Part shown: piece by piece, positions 18,015 to 26,377 of the stretch
Layout: every line of letters begins with the position of its first letter
How positions within the stretch are numbered: position 1 is the stretch's first letter
NCBI GenBank assembly: GCA_016714565.1
Contig: JADKDM010000018.1
Span: forward strand, 1 to 43,363
Direction of reading: 5' to 3'
From: Candidatus Villigracilis propinquus
Lineage (GTDB): Bacteria; Chloroflexota; Anaerolineae; Anaerolineales; Villigracilaceae
Length of the DNA stretch: 43,363 nucleotides
Position numbers and translations under genes: made by a program
The notes under the pieces: model-generated
The model's database searches: none
What the model was told of the DNA's origin: nothing
What the model saw: the letters and a program-made list of their open reading frames with translations, nothing else

Positions 18015-18847
18015 ACAAGGCTCGCTACAATTAATCGGAGGGAAAAAATCGGGAAATGTCTTTCTGCACCAGCGGGCCGCGGCGATATTTTTTTGTTTTT
18101 CCAATCCAAACCCAAGAAACGCGAAACCTGAACTCGAAGTTCCCGCCACATCTTGAACAACCAGTTTTTTTCAAGGCTTGCTTTCAACAATTCATTTGGG
18201 TTCAGGCGGGTCTTAATAAAACTGCTTTTCTGCCCGGAACTTCTTTTCATGAAAGGCATGTGAAGGTGACGGAAGTACGCTTCCTCCCACGGCATTTCGG
18301 TATGTAAATATCTACGCAAGCCGCTGCTGAAGCCATCCTTGAATTTAATATCTTCGCCATGCAATCGTTCGGAGCCGCTATCCCACCAATCAATGAAGGA
18401 AAAATTATATAGTTTGGAGGTCGGCCTGCATGGAGGAGCAAGGTGACCTTTCGCGATTTTTTTATCCAGGTCAAGAGAGATGACATTTAATGCATTCCCA
18501 AAAATGCACCAATCTTTTGAAAAGGCGCCTTCCAGTAGCAGCTTCCGCATGGTCTTCAACCCCTGCGGATCATAGATCTCGTCTCCATCCACGCCAAATA
18601 TCCAGGTGTCCGTCCCAAAATAAGGTTCGAGCGCCTGTCCCGATTCTTCCGGTGATTGGATCTGCCGCAGGTCGATCTTGGCGATCTGCCCCGCAAGGCG
18701 TTCGCAAATTTTAAATGTCCGGTCAGTGGATCGATGATCGGTGATGATGATCTTGTCGCAAAAGTCGGCGATATTGCGTATCACACGCTCGATATATATA
18801 TCCTCATTTCGAACCAGCATAATCGCGACGATCTGGGCAGGCATCAA
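18011..18847 (-). CDS. GT2 family glycosyltransferase (short GT-A)
   Basis: An intact 278-residue protein. MPAQIVAIMLVRNEDIYIER opens the GT-A domain, IIITDHRSTDRTF follows, and IFGVDGDEIYDP at about residues 83-94 carries the acidic DGDE cluster in place of DXD. Similar proteins are annotated as GT2 enzymes of the LPS-core (WaaE/KdtX-like) branch. It sits 13 nt after a methyltransferase and its stop overlaps the next start by 4 nt. The C-terminal third is basic and probably peripheral to the membrane. Sugar specificity is not visible. Confidence 0.75.
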   Translation of the reverse strand: MMPAQIVAIMLVRNEDIYIERVIRNIADFCDKIIITDHRSTDRTFKICERLAGQIAKIDLRQIQSPEESGQALEPYFGTDTWIFGVDGDEIYDPQGLKTMRKLLLEGAFSKDWCIFGNALNVISLDLDKKIAKGHLAPPCRPTSKLYNFSFIDWWDSGSERLHGEDIKFKDGFSSGLRRYLHTEMPWEEAYFRHLHMPFMKRSSGQKSSFIKTRLNPNELLKASLEKNWLFKMWRELRVQVSRFLGLDWKNKKISPRPAGAERHFPIFSLRLIVASLV

Positions 18848-18860
18848 AAAATACGCTCCT

Positions 18861-19556
18861 TTATCGAACGACTTTCAAAAAGTAACCGGTGGTGAACTTT
18901 TGCCAGGGCATGCTCTCACCCCCAAACGTGGAAAGGTCATACCAGCACAACCAGCGGGAGATCCACTTCATGGCCCAGCGCAGGAAGTTTTTGTGAATGG
19001 AGTTTCCTTCCTGTCCGGAGATGCCCAGCTCGAGCAAAAGTCCTACAACGCCCGGATATCCGCCCATTCGATACACCTCAACAGATGTAAAATCCCGAAA
19101 CAGGCGGCGCAAACCGTCTTCGGTGAAACGCTGGAAGTCGAACGGGTCTGCATGTATCGGGTAGAAAAATGGAACAGAAACAAAACCAACCCCACCGTTA
19201 CGAAGGAGGCGGTGAATTTCATCCACACAAGCCTGCGGGTCGGGGAGATGTTCCAGCACTTCGGTGCAGATGACATAATCCACGCTTTGTTTTTTTAGCG
19301 GGGTGCGGGTCACATCCGAAAAAATATCCGGCGCGGCGGTGGGGTCCAGATTGATATACCACCAGGCGTCTACCTGATGCACGGGCGGTTGGAATGTACC
19401 GCGCTTGTTTTTGCGTTTACCGGCAAGGTCAATGACCAAGCCGTTCGTTTCATCCAGAAATGCGTTCAGGCAGGCATCAAGCCACAAACGCCTGTAGGTG
19501 ATGTAGCCGCGCTTCCAATAGCCAGATTTTTCAGGGATGAAGTTCTTTGTCGCCAT
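18861..19556 (-). CDS. Class I SAM-dependent methyltransferase with atypical motif I
   Basis: An intact 231-residue protein. The region expected to hold the glycine-rich motif I reads GLVIDLAGKRKNKRG, without the usual GxGxG, but the rest of the fold is clear: WYINLDPTAAPDIFSDV, VDYVICTEVLEHLPDPQACV, LLRNGGVGFVSVPFFYPIHA and DPFDFQRFTEDGLRRLF. This is the Methyltransf_11 pattern with HADPFDF as often seen in glycan-locus members. It is 31 nt from the GT-B gene upstream and 13 nt from the GT2 downstream. Substrate is unknown; the SAM site may be altered. Confidence 0.75.
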   Translation of the reverse strand: MATKNFIPEKSGYWKRGYITYRRLWLDACLNAFLDETNGLVIDLAGKRKNKRGTFQPPVHQVDAWWYINLDPTAAPDIFSDVTRTPLKKQSVDYVICTEVLEHLPDPQACVDEIHRLLRNGGVGFVSVPFFYPIHADPFDFQRFTEDGLRRLFRDFTSVEVYRMGGYPGVVGLLLELGISGQEGNSIHKNFLRWAMKWISRWLCWYDLSTFGGESMPWQKFTTGYFLKVVR

Positions 19557-19587
19557 TGTTCGTCCATACTCCCAAAAAAGGGAGAGG

Positions 19588-20997
19588 TCATATTCTGCTT
19601 TTGATCATGTTGACCAGGCGCGCGCCCGCCTGTCCATCCAGATCGCCGCATTCTGAAACCGCGTACTCGTAACGGGCTTCTTTATCCAGATCGTGGTTCT
19701 CCAAATACGCGCTGACATGCTTTAACAATTCATCTTCCGTCATTGCAATGCGGGCGGCGGCAAGGCGCAGCTTTCTGCGGTTATGGGTCTGCCGCTGCAG
19801 GAATTTCGTGGTCACCCCATAACGCTGACCGAACGCGAAGGCATCATATCCAATGTGAATGACGGGCAGGTCGCATATCGCGGCCTCCAGCCCGATAGTT
19901 GAAAAATAATTAACCATCAGGTCGCTGAAGCGCAAGAGATAGTTCAATTCGTCCGGCTCGTCGTTGAATGTGAAATCCTGGCGCAGTTCCTCGGTGCGGT
20001 CGCCGCTGGCATCGATCGAGCCGGGGTTGGAAATATACGCACCTGAACCTGTAAATAATTTTTCCAGCACCTGCCAGGCGGGCGACCCCAGCAATTTGAT
20101 ATGCGGGTATGGACGGACAATAAAATTAAACGGCTCGGGCCAGATCTTTTCGCGCTGTTCGACAAAGACACGATAAACATCGAAGTAGTGATTGATATTA
20201 ACCCCGCCCGCAAAAAGGACCGTTTTCTTTTGCGGGTCAAGATGAATGGATTTCAGAAATTCCTCGCGGCTGAGGGGCAGGGATTTCATGAAGCGGTCAT
20301 ACTGCACCGCGCCGGTGATTTCGATCTTGCTGGCAGGGAAGCCGTGCAGCTTGATTACCTCATCCGCCATTTGCCTGCTCCACACTGCTAGGCAGGCTGG
20401 ATCAAAACCGCGGTAGCCCATGTTGACGATGTTGTCATAATTAGTGATGGCTGCAAAGGCGGGAAGTCCCATGCGTTGGGCTTCAAGAGCAAAGCTGCCT
20501 TCATTCCAAAAACCGAAATTTCCCATGCCGGGCGTGAGCACACATTGAATATTCAACTCTTTGAACTGCCTGTCGTGCGCGTGTGTGGTAAAAAACAAAC
20601 GCTCAAGGCTAGCGAGCAATTTACCCATCCCGGGGATACGGCGCAGCAGGCTGACATAGGTCATTTGCCCCGCCATCCCAAGCAATGTGGCATCGAAGAG
20701 TTTACTCTCGATCGTCTCACGGAAGCGCAGGTCTGTCGTTTCAGTCACAACAACGAAGCGGCGCAGCAACCTCATCTGTTGGATCAGGAAATGCTTTTTG
20801 AAATTGTCCTCGTACACATCGGTTTGCAGTTCAAAATATTGTTCGGGGTCAAAATCAATGGACTGAAAATAATACGGGCTGAGAAAATACAGCGGCTTGA
20901 ACCCGCCCTCCGTGAGACACTCACGAAAGGACGGTTGATGGAAAGCTCGCGCCGCCATCTTGCCGTGCAGGGGAATTCCAATTTTTATTTCAGGCAT
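19588..20997 (-). CDS. GT-B fold transferase related to CDP-glycerol phosphotransferases, paralog 1 of 3
   Basis: An intact 469-residue protein. Family-type elements are MPEIKIGIPLHGKMAARAF, LPAFAAITNYDNIVNMG, IEITGAVQYDRFM, KKTVLFAGGVNINHYF, FIVRPYPHIKLLG and MVNYFSTIGLEAAICDLPVI. The order (Y/W-DN, ITGA-x3-DR, a glycine-ending strand, VRP-x-P, then a glycine or serine plus acidic helix) is shared with 26378-27751 and 33378-34769, and resembles the C-terminal domain of CDP-glycerol or Kdo-type transferases. It directly follows the transketolase gene (3-nt gap). I infer that it transfers the product of the NeuB/ALDH/NeuA/transketolase module. No homology search was possible. Confidence 0.6.
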   Translation of the reverse strand: MPEIKIGIPLHGKMAARAFHQPSFRECLTEGGFKPLYFLSPYYFQSIDFDPEQYFELQTDVYEDNFKKHFLIQQMRLLRRFVVVTETTDLRFRETIESKLFDATLLGMAGQMTYVSLLRRIPGMGKLLASLERLFFTTHAHDRQFKELNIQCVLTPGMGNFGFWNEGSFALEAQRMGLPAFAAITNYDNIVNMGYRGFDPACLAVWSRQMADEVIKLHGFPASKIEITGAVQYDRFMKSLPLSREEFLKSIHLDPQKKTVLFAGGVNINHYFDVYRVFVEQREKIWPEPFNFIVRPYPHIKLLGSPAWQVLEKLFTGSGAYISNPGSIDASGDRTEELRQDFTFNDEPDELNYLLRFSDLMVNYFSTIGLEAAICDLPVIHIGYDAFAFGQRYGVTTKFLQRQTHNRRKLRLAAARIAMTEDELLKHVSAYLENHDLDKEARYEYAVSECGDLDGQAGARLVNMIKSRI

Positions 20998-21000
20998 TGA

Positions 21001-22977
21001 TCATCCACAATACTTCATCACACGCTTGGACAATGACAAGCCATCCAATTCGTGAAATGCCAGCGCCTGTTGCGGCGTACCGCAGGCGGGATAGCCTTCC
21101 ACAGCGAACTTGACCATTTGTTTACCGTTCAACAATCCATTCTCGGCACAGGCGGTGAGGAGGTTATCCATCAAACCGCCAGCGGGATGATGATCTTCGA
21201 GCATGAAGATGGTGGAGTAAGGCTTGAGTGTTTCAGCGAGCCATTTCACATCCACGCGGTTGAGCCAGGGCATATTGATGATGCTCAACCCGAATCCGCG
21301 CTCGGCAAGCAGTTCACTGGCGAGCAGCGCTTCGTGCAGCATGACAGGCCCATACGCGAACATGACCGCGTCTTTCCCCGCTGTCAGCTGGGTGCCCTGC
21401 CCGAGCTTAAACGCGTACCCAGCCGGGAGCGCGATGCGACGCGGACTTGGGCCAATAATGATTCGCAGCGCGGAATTTTCATCCGTTTGATTCACGCAGT
21501 ATTCCATCGCCATGCGGGTTTCTTCCGCGTTGCACGGTTGAATGACGAGGCAGTTCGGCAGCGCGGAGAAGAGCGAAATATCGCGCAGACTTTGGTGAGA
21601 TTTGCCCGGACCAGCAGGAATCAAACCTGCATAATGCAGAGCATAAATGATCTTGGATTTCTCACTCGCGGCATTGTAGATCTGCTCATTCGCGCGCGAA
21701 GCGAGGAAACTTGCAAACGAATTGACAACAGGTAAAAGTCCCTGACGGGCAAGACCAGCCGCCATCGAAACCATGTCCTGCTCGGCGATGCCGTTTTCGA
21801 TGAAGCGGTCGGGATAAGTATTTTCAAAATCACGGACTTTGCAATCGGAGGCGAGGTCGGCATCCAACACGACAATATCCTTGCGCGTGGCAGCAAGTTC
21901 CACCAACGCCTGACCATACGCACGCGAGACATATTCATCCGTTGGCTTGACTGCAAGACGTTCCAACGCCGCCTGACTGAGAGGCTCACCTTCGAGCACG
22001 GTTGGCGCTGCGGCTTTCGCCTCAGGCTCAACGGGAGACAAATGCACCGGGTCGAGCGAAACAGCTTTCAGGTCAGTATTGATGCGTTCGATCAATTCGT
22101 TATATCCCAGATCAAAAGCGGCATCATCCGGCGCACCCGAATGCCAGGGATACAATCCCTTGCCGATCTCAAGCGCAGCAGGATGTTCCATGAACGAAAT
22201 ACCGCGTCCTTTGATCGTATCCGCAATAATGATCTGCGGCTTACCTTTGACCTGCTTTGCTTCGGCAAGCGCCTTTTCCAACTGGCGGAAATCATGACCA
22301 TCAATGCGAATAACGTGCCAGCCAAACGCCTTGAATTTTTCATCGAGATTTCCGATGTCAATAATTTCCGCAACAGGCTTATCAGACTGCACTTTGTTGT
22401 TATCCACGATCACCGTGAGGTTATCCGTCTTGTGATGCGCGGTCACTTGCAAGGCTTCGTAATTCTGACCTTCCTGCAATTCGCCGTCACCCGTCATCAC
22501 GAACACATGACCCTGATTGCCATTATGCTTCTTCGCCCACGCCATACCGCGTCCCTTCGAGATGCCCATGCCAAGCGACCCCGAATTTGCTTCCATGCCG
22601 CGATTGCTGATATCGGGATGACCATTCAAACCGCCGAGGCGACGCAGCGCAAGCAGCTTCTCTTCAGGAATTTCACCGAGCGAATGCAGCACCGCATACA
22701 AGCCGGGCACATCATGTCCCTTCGACGAAAAATAAATATCGCGGTCGGGGCTGTCGAAACCAACCTTGAGCGTATTCATTTCTTCGTAATACATCCAAAC
22801 CACAATATCCATCGCGCTGAAGCTCGAGCCGAGATGCCCCGAACCAGCACGCTTCACTTCCACCAGCGTGTTCGCGCGGCACATATCCGCGATCAATTTC
22901 AACTTTTCATATTTATCAATCGAAGCATTACGCACGCGATTGAATTCCTCAACGGGGATCAATTTCAGTTCAACCAT
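21001..22977 (-). CDS. Transketolase-family enzyme, N- and C-halves fused by a variable linker
   Basis: An intact 658-residue thiamine-diphosphate enzyme. The N-half has RAGSGHLGSSFS (about 44-54) and the ThDP motif MTGDGELQEGQNYEALQ with NN about 30 residues later (163-194). The C-half has FIENGIAEQDMVSMAAGLAR with the activating glutamate, then PAGPGKSHQSLRDISLFSAL. A proline- and alanine-rich linker of about 60 residues (around 295-350) joins halves that resemble the two-subunit type of transketolase. It overlaps the NeuA gene by 8 nt. Inside a nonulosonate locus it is more likely to make or remodel a sugar precursor than to serve the pentose-phosphate pathway. That role is an inference. 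Confidence 0.85.
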   Translation of the reverse strand: MVELKLIPVEEFNRVRNASIDKYEKLKLIADMCRANTLVEVKRAGSGHLGSSFSAMDIVVWMYYEEMNTLKVGFDSPDRDIYFSSKGHDVPGLYAVLHSLGEIPEEKLLALRRLGGLNGHPDISNRGMEANSGSLGMGISKGRGMAWAKKHNGNQGHVFVMTGDGELQEGQNYEALQVTAHHKTDNLTVIVDNNKVQSDKPVAEIIDIGNLDEKFKAFGWHVIRIDGHDFRQLEKALAEAKQVKGKPQIIIADTIKGRGISFMEHPAALEIGKGLYPWHSGAPDDAAFDLGYNELIERINTDLKAVSLDPVHLSPVEPEAKAAAPTVLEGEPLSQAALERLAVKPTDEYVSRAYGQALVELAATRKDIVVLDADLASDCKVRDFENTYPDRFIENGIAEQDMVSMAAGLARQGLLPVVNSFASFLASRANEQIYNAASEKSKIIYALHYAGLIPAGPGKSHQSLRDISLFSALPNCLVIQPCNAEETRMAMEYCVNQTDENSALRIIIGPSPRRIALPAGYAFKLGQGTQLTAGKDAVMFAYGPVMLHEALLASELLAERGFGLSIINMPWLNRVDVKWLAETLKPYSTIFMLEDHHPAGGLMDNLLTACAENGLLNGKQMVKFAVEGYPACGTPQQALAFHELDGLSLSKRVMKYCG

Positions 22978-23782
22978 GTTTTCCTCTTTGTAGACGCTGC
23001 GCCTCTTTCCGCGCCCGCGCCTGATTCTTCTTTATGAATTTTTTTCTACCTTTGGCAGTTGCGCCTCTCCGCCTCGCAACCAGACGTTCCGCCAGTTCCC
23101 AATCGTAGGGATGATTCACATCAAAACCTTCGTAGCCTTCCGAGATGAACGGCATGACCACTTCACCCGCAATCGTCCGCCCATTGAACACCACCCGCGA
23201 CCATGCCATTTCAAGGCTGGCATTCTGCGAATAGACTTCGGGCAATCCCTGATACGGTGTGCTGTGCCAGGGCTGTTCTTTTGGGCCGAAAGGAAGCAGC
23301 GGCATCATACGTCTGCCACGAATTACCCACATCTTGCCGGGGTGATCTTTTACTTTCTCCACAGCGCGGAGAGAGTCCACACCTTCTTCATCTTGGAATT
23401 CCTTCCACGCCCGTTGAATGGTCGTCGGCAAACGGAAGGGACTGGTCGGGCGTAAAATGCTGAAGCAATCGTATTCACGTCCCATCTCCTTGAGCTTGCG
23501 TAACGTGAAATCCAGCCATTCAATATCCAACGAGAGATCGCCCGAAATTTCCGCCGGTCGAAGAAATGGAACTTCTGCGCCATATTGACGGGAAATCTCG
23601 GCATATTCTTCTGAATCTGTCGAAACGAGAATATCCGCAAAGACTCCGCTCTGCTTCGCGGCACAGATCGTGTACGCAATCAAAGGATGCCCCGCTAGTG
23701 GACGGATATTCTTGCCCTGCACTCGTTTTGAACCAGCACGCGCCGGAATCAAGGCAATGATCGAAGGGTTGGATTTGCTCAT
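22970..23782 (-). CDS. NeuA-type CMP-sugar synthetase (cytidylyltransferase) with basic tail, 1 of 3
   Basis: An intact 270-residue enzyme. The CTP-binding signature IPARAGSKRVQGKNIRPLAG is at about 12-31, followed by VSTDSEEYAEIS, FLRPAEISGDLSLDIEWL and RPTSPFRLPTTI. The fold matches acylneuraminate/Kdo/legionaminate cytidylyltransferases, which couple CTP to the anomeric hydroxyl of a 2-keto acid sugar. An unusual tail of about 40 residues is very rich in Lys and Arg (RRRGATAKGRKKFIKKNQAR). It overlaps both neighbours, aldehyde dehydrogenase by 4 nt and transketolase by 8 nt, so its substrate is probably built by those enzymes and the NeuB at 25301-26350. Confidence 0.85.
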   Translation of the reverse strand: MSKSNPSIIALIPARAGSKRVQGKNIRPLAGHPLIAYTICAAKQSGVFADILVSTDSEEYAEISRQYGAEVPFLRPAEISGDLSLDIEWLDFTLRKLKEMGREYDCFSILRPTSPFRLPTTIQRAWKEFQDEEGVDSLRAVEKVKDHPGKMWVIRGRRMMPLLPFGPKEQPWHSTPYQGLPEVYSQNASLEMAWSRVVFNGRTIAGEVVMPFISEGYEGFDVNHPYDWELAERLVARRRGATAKGRKKFIKKNQARARKEAQRLQRGKHG

Positions 23783-25239
23783 ACCTGCGTCGGGTCTATG
23801 TTGATATAGACGTCCTTCAATTCAGAATAAATATTGAGCGCTTCGGTGCCTGGTTCACGCGAACCGTTGCCCGAAAGTTTACGCCCGCCAAATGGCATGT
23901 GCGGCTCGGAGCCGTGAGTCCCAGCATTGACGACCGCCACGCCTGTTTGCACCTTGTCATAGAATCGTGTTGCACGATGGATACTCTTGGTGTGGATGCT
24001 GGCGGTCAATCCATACGGAGTATCGTTTGCCATCGCCAGCGCCTGCTCAAAATCCTTTGCGCGGAATAAAAGCGCAACAGGCCCAAACAACTCGCACTCT
24101 GAAATCTCATCGTGCGGCTGGACGTTCTCGATCAAGGTCGGTGCCATGAAATAACCGCCGCGATGTTCGTCATCGGTCATGCGCTCGCCGCCGCACAGGA
24201 TCGTTGCGCCGTTCTTTTTTGCCTTTTGCACGGCATCCACCATATTGATCAATTGGCCTTCATTGATGACTGCGCCAAAATCACAATCATCTGTGATGCC
24301 AACCTTCAGCTTCTTTGTTTTCTCCACGAGCATATCGCGGAATTTTTCATAGATCGACTCAAATACAATGATGCGGCTTGTGGATGCACAGCGCTGTCCC
24401 GCATTGCTGAACGCGGAGAGCAGCACCCACTTGGCAGCATTCTCCAGATCGGCATCGTCACACACCACAAGCGGATTCTTCCCGCCCAGTTCCAGCGAGA
24501 TGCGCGCGAAGCGCTCCCCTGCCGAACGCTGAATGATGCGTCCCACTTCTGTCGAACCTGTAAAGCTGATCACTCCCACATCGGGGTGTTCCACCAACGG
24601 CGCACCCGCTTCTTCACCAAATCCTTGCAGGATGCTCAACACGCCATCGGGTAGCCCAGCATCCTTTGCAATTTGTCCGAAGATCCATGCAGTAGCTGGT
24701 GTATCTTCAGCGGCTTTCAAGATGGCGGCATTACCACAGACTAGCGCCGGAAAAACTTTCCACGCCACATTCGCGATTGGGGTATTCGCGGCGATGATCA
24801 ACCCCGCCACGCCGATCGGCTGGCGAATGGTCATGGCATATTTATTTGCTGTGCCGCTTGTAGTAGTGCGACCATACAAACGCTGACCTTCGCTGGCATA
24901 GAACAATCCGCACTGAATGGCTCCGCCTGTTTCACCCAACGCCTCTTTCTGGGACTTTCCAGTTTCGGCGGCGACAATGGCAGCGATCTCACTCTGACGG
25001 TTTTGCATCCCCACCACGATCTTGTGCAGAATCATGCCGCGCTGTACGGCGGGGGTATCTGCCCAGGCAGTTTGCGCACGTTTCGCAACTTCAATCGCCT
25101 GCAAGACATCCGCGCGGCGTGAACGCGCCACCTTGCAAAGGACTTGTCCGTTGGCGGGGTTGAGTTTATCAAACCACTCATTCGCTTGAGTAGGTTGTTC
25201 CTGTGTGCCGATCCAATTTGGAATTTGGTTGGGAAGCAT
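23779..25239 (-). CDS. Aldehyde dehydrogenase (NAD(P)-dependent)
   Basis: A 486-residue ALDH. I start at the ATG at 25237-25239 (MLPNQIPNWIGTQEQ) because AAAAGG lies 5 nt upstream; an ATG six codons earlier lacks such a site. Catalytic residues are present: Glu250 in SLELGGKNPLVV and Cys284 in FSNAGQRCAS. The cofactor region SFTGSTEVG and the C-terminal EPHMPFGGRKLSGNGSR are standard. In this setting it might oxidise a sugar aldehyde or a semialdehyde formed in nonulosonate synthesis. It lies between NeuB and NeuA genes, and a strong hairpin sits about 20 nt upstream of its start. Confidence 0.85.
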   Translation of the reverse strand: MLPNQIPNWIGTQEQPTQANEWFDKLNPANGQVLCKVARSRRADVLQAIEVAKRAQTAWADTPAVQRGMILHKIVVGMQNRQSEIAAIVAAETGKSQKEALGETGGAIQCGLFYASEGQRLYGRTTTSGTANKYAMTIRQPIGVAGLIIAANTPIANVAWKVFPALVCGNAAILKAAEDTPATAWIFGQIAKDAGLPDGVLSILQGFGEEAGAPLVEHPDVGVISFTGSTEVGRIIQRSAGERFARISLELGGKNPLVVCDDADLENAAKWVLLSAFSNAGQRCASTSRIIVFESIYEKFRDMLVEKTKKLKVGITDDCDFGAVINEGQLINMVDAVQKAKKNGATILCGGERMTDDEHRGGYFMAPTLIENVQPHDEISECELFGPVALLFRAKDFEQALAMANDTPYGLTASIHTKSIHRATRFYDKVQTGVAVVNAGTHGSEPHMPFGGRKLSGNGSREPGTEALNIYSELKDVYINIDPTQV

Positions 25240-25259
25240 GTGTACCTTTTGAGCCATAA

Positions 25260-25286
25260 GCAGGTCACGCTCGAAGCGTGACCTGC
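25260..25286. repeat. Perfect hairpin (11-bp stem, 5-nt loop) in the neuB-ALDH gap
   Basis: Arms GCAGGTCACGC and GCGTGACCTGC flank the loop TCGAA. It occupies most of the 61-nt gap between the NeuB stop (25301) and the aldehyde dehydrogenase start (25239), one of the larger gaps inside the operon. No T-run follows on the minus strand, so it is not a standard terminator. It may be an mRNA processing or stability element, or a REP-like palindrome. Confidence 0.6.
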
Positions 25287-25300
25287 AAAGTCTTTCTACT

Positions 25301-26350
25301 TCAAATTCTCGAAAGCAAGAAGTTATCATCCTCGAGTAAATCTTTTGTGAGGACTTTGCCAATGACATTATCCAATTCATACGGCGGAATGCCGTCGCTG
25401 GGAGATTTGACAGCGATGTCTTCTGCCGTTAGTGTATGACCAGCTTTCAGGTCGTGCGAAGCGACGAGTTTCTTTCCCATCTTGGTGATGGGATTGACTT
25501 CGCTGGGATATATCTTCTTTTCACCATCACCCATCGCCACTTTCACACGGCGCAGGTCGCGGACAAGTTTACGCATCCCGATCGGTTCGAGAGAGAAGGC
25601 GTGGTCGGTACCCCTTCCAGGTATGGTTGAGGGTGAAGTGCTGTTCCACCATGCGCGAGCCAAGTACATACGCTGCCAATGCCATCGCAATTCCATTCTC
25701 GTGGTCAGAGAGACCGACGATCACATCCGGGAATTTCTCGCGATAGGTTGTAATGACGCGCAGATTCAAGTCCTCTGGTTCGGCAGGATAGGAAGCCGTG
25801 CATTGCAGAATGCACAATTGCGAGTTGATGGGCATGATGGCGTCATATGCACGCTGGACATCTTCCATTGTGCCGCCGCCGGTGCTGATGATCATCGGCT
25901 TGCCGATCTTTGCAATGTGCTTGAGAAGCGGGGTGTTCTTCAGATCGCCGGAGGCAACCTTGTATAAAGGCATATCGAGTTCGGCGAGGAAGTCGGCGCT
26001 TTTTATGTCAAAGGCGGTGGAGAACATGGTCAGGCCAAGTTCCTGCGCATATTTTTCAATGCAACATATTCGGTCTTTCCAAATTCCAACGCTTCGCGGT
26101 GTTCGCCGTAGGTTGCGCCAAAACTATTTTCGTTCTCATAAGGCTTATTATATGCGGCGCGAGTCAGCAGGGATTTGTTATCGCGCTTTTGCAGTTTGAC
26201 TGCATCCACGCCGCAATCCTTGGCGGCCTTGAACATTTCCTTCGCCTTTTGCAGATCGCCCTGGTGATTGTTGCCGATCTCGGCGATAACGAAGCAATCG
26301 CTGTCGTCGGAAATGGTGAAGTCGTTTATTTTCAGTATTCGTGAGTTCAT
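25301..26350 (-). CDS. NeuB-family nonulosonate synthase, copy 1, with two frameshifts
   Basis: The pieces join to about 349 residues. The N-terminal NeuB barrel includes FVIAEIGNNHQGDLQKAKEM, DAVKLQKRD, PLYKVASGDLKNTPLL, MIISTGGGTMEDV, LQCTASYPA and IVGLSDHENG. The C-terminal SAF domain (LVASHDLKAGHTLTAEDIAV) covers the last 60 residues. Frame changes fall in an A-run near 26045 and near 25613; either restoring base gives uninterrupted family sequence. The enzyme condenses phosphoenolpyruvate with a 6-carbon amino sugar or similar aldose. It heads a group with aldehyde dehydrogenase, NeuA and transketolase. It is the only broken gene in an otherwise clean 25-kb stretch, so a genuine lesion cannot be excluded. 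Confidence 0.85.
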
Positions 26351-26377
26351 GATTCTCCAATCCTGATCAAAGGATTA

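Noticed and set aside
17357..18034. Plus-strand reading frame of 225 codons
   Set aside because: It lies opposite the unknown protein at 17106-18014, whose frame is supported by a 4-nt stop/start overlap with the upstream GT2. The plus frame has no recognisable motif.
18015..18149. 45-codon N-terminal extension of the unknown protein at 17106-18014
   Set aside because: It overlaps the preceding GT2 in another frame, while the ATG at 18014 forms an ATGA overlap typical of this operon.
22042..23037. Long plus-strand reading frame (331 codons) opposite the transketolase gene
   Set aside because: It is antisense to a well-conserved transketolase, has no ribosome binding site or family motif, and its His/Arg/Phe-rich composition is typical of a shadow frame.
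25240..25380. N-terminal extension of the aldehyde dehydrogenase up to 25380
   Set aside because: It would overlap the NeuB 3' end and read through the hairpin. The ATG at 25239 has a proper AAAAGG site, and the extension has no family similarity.
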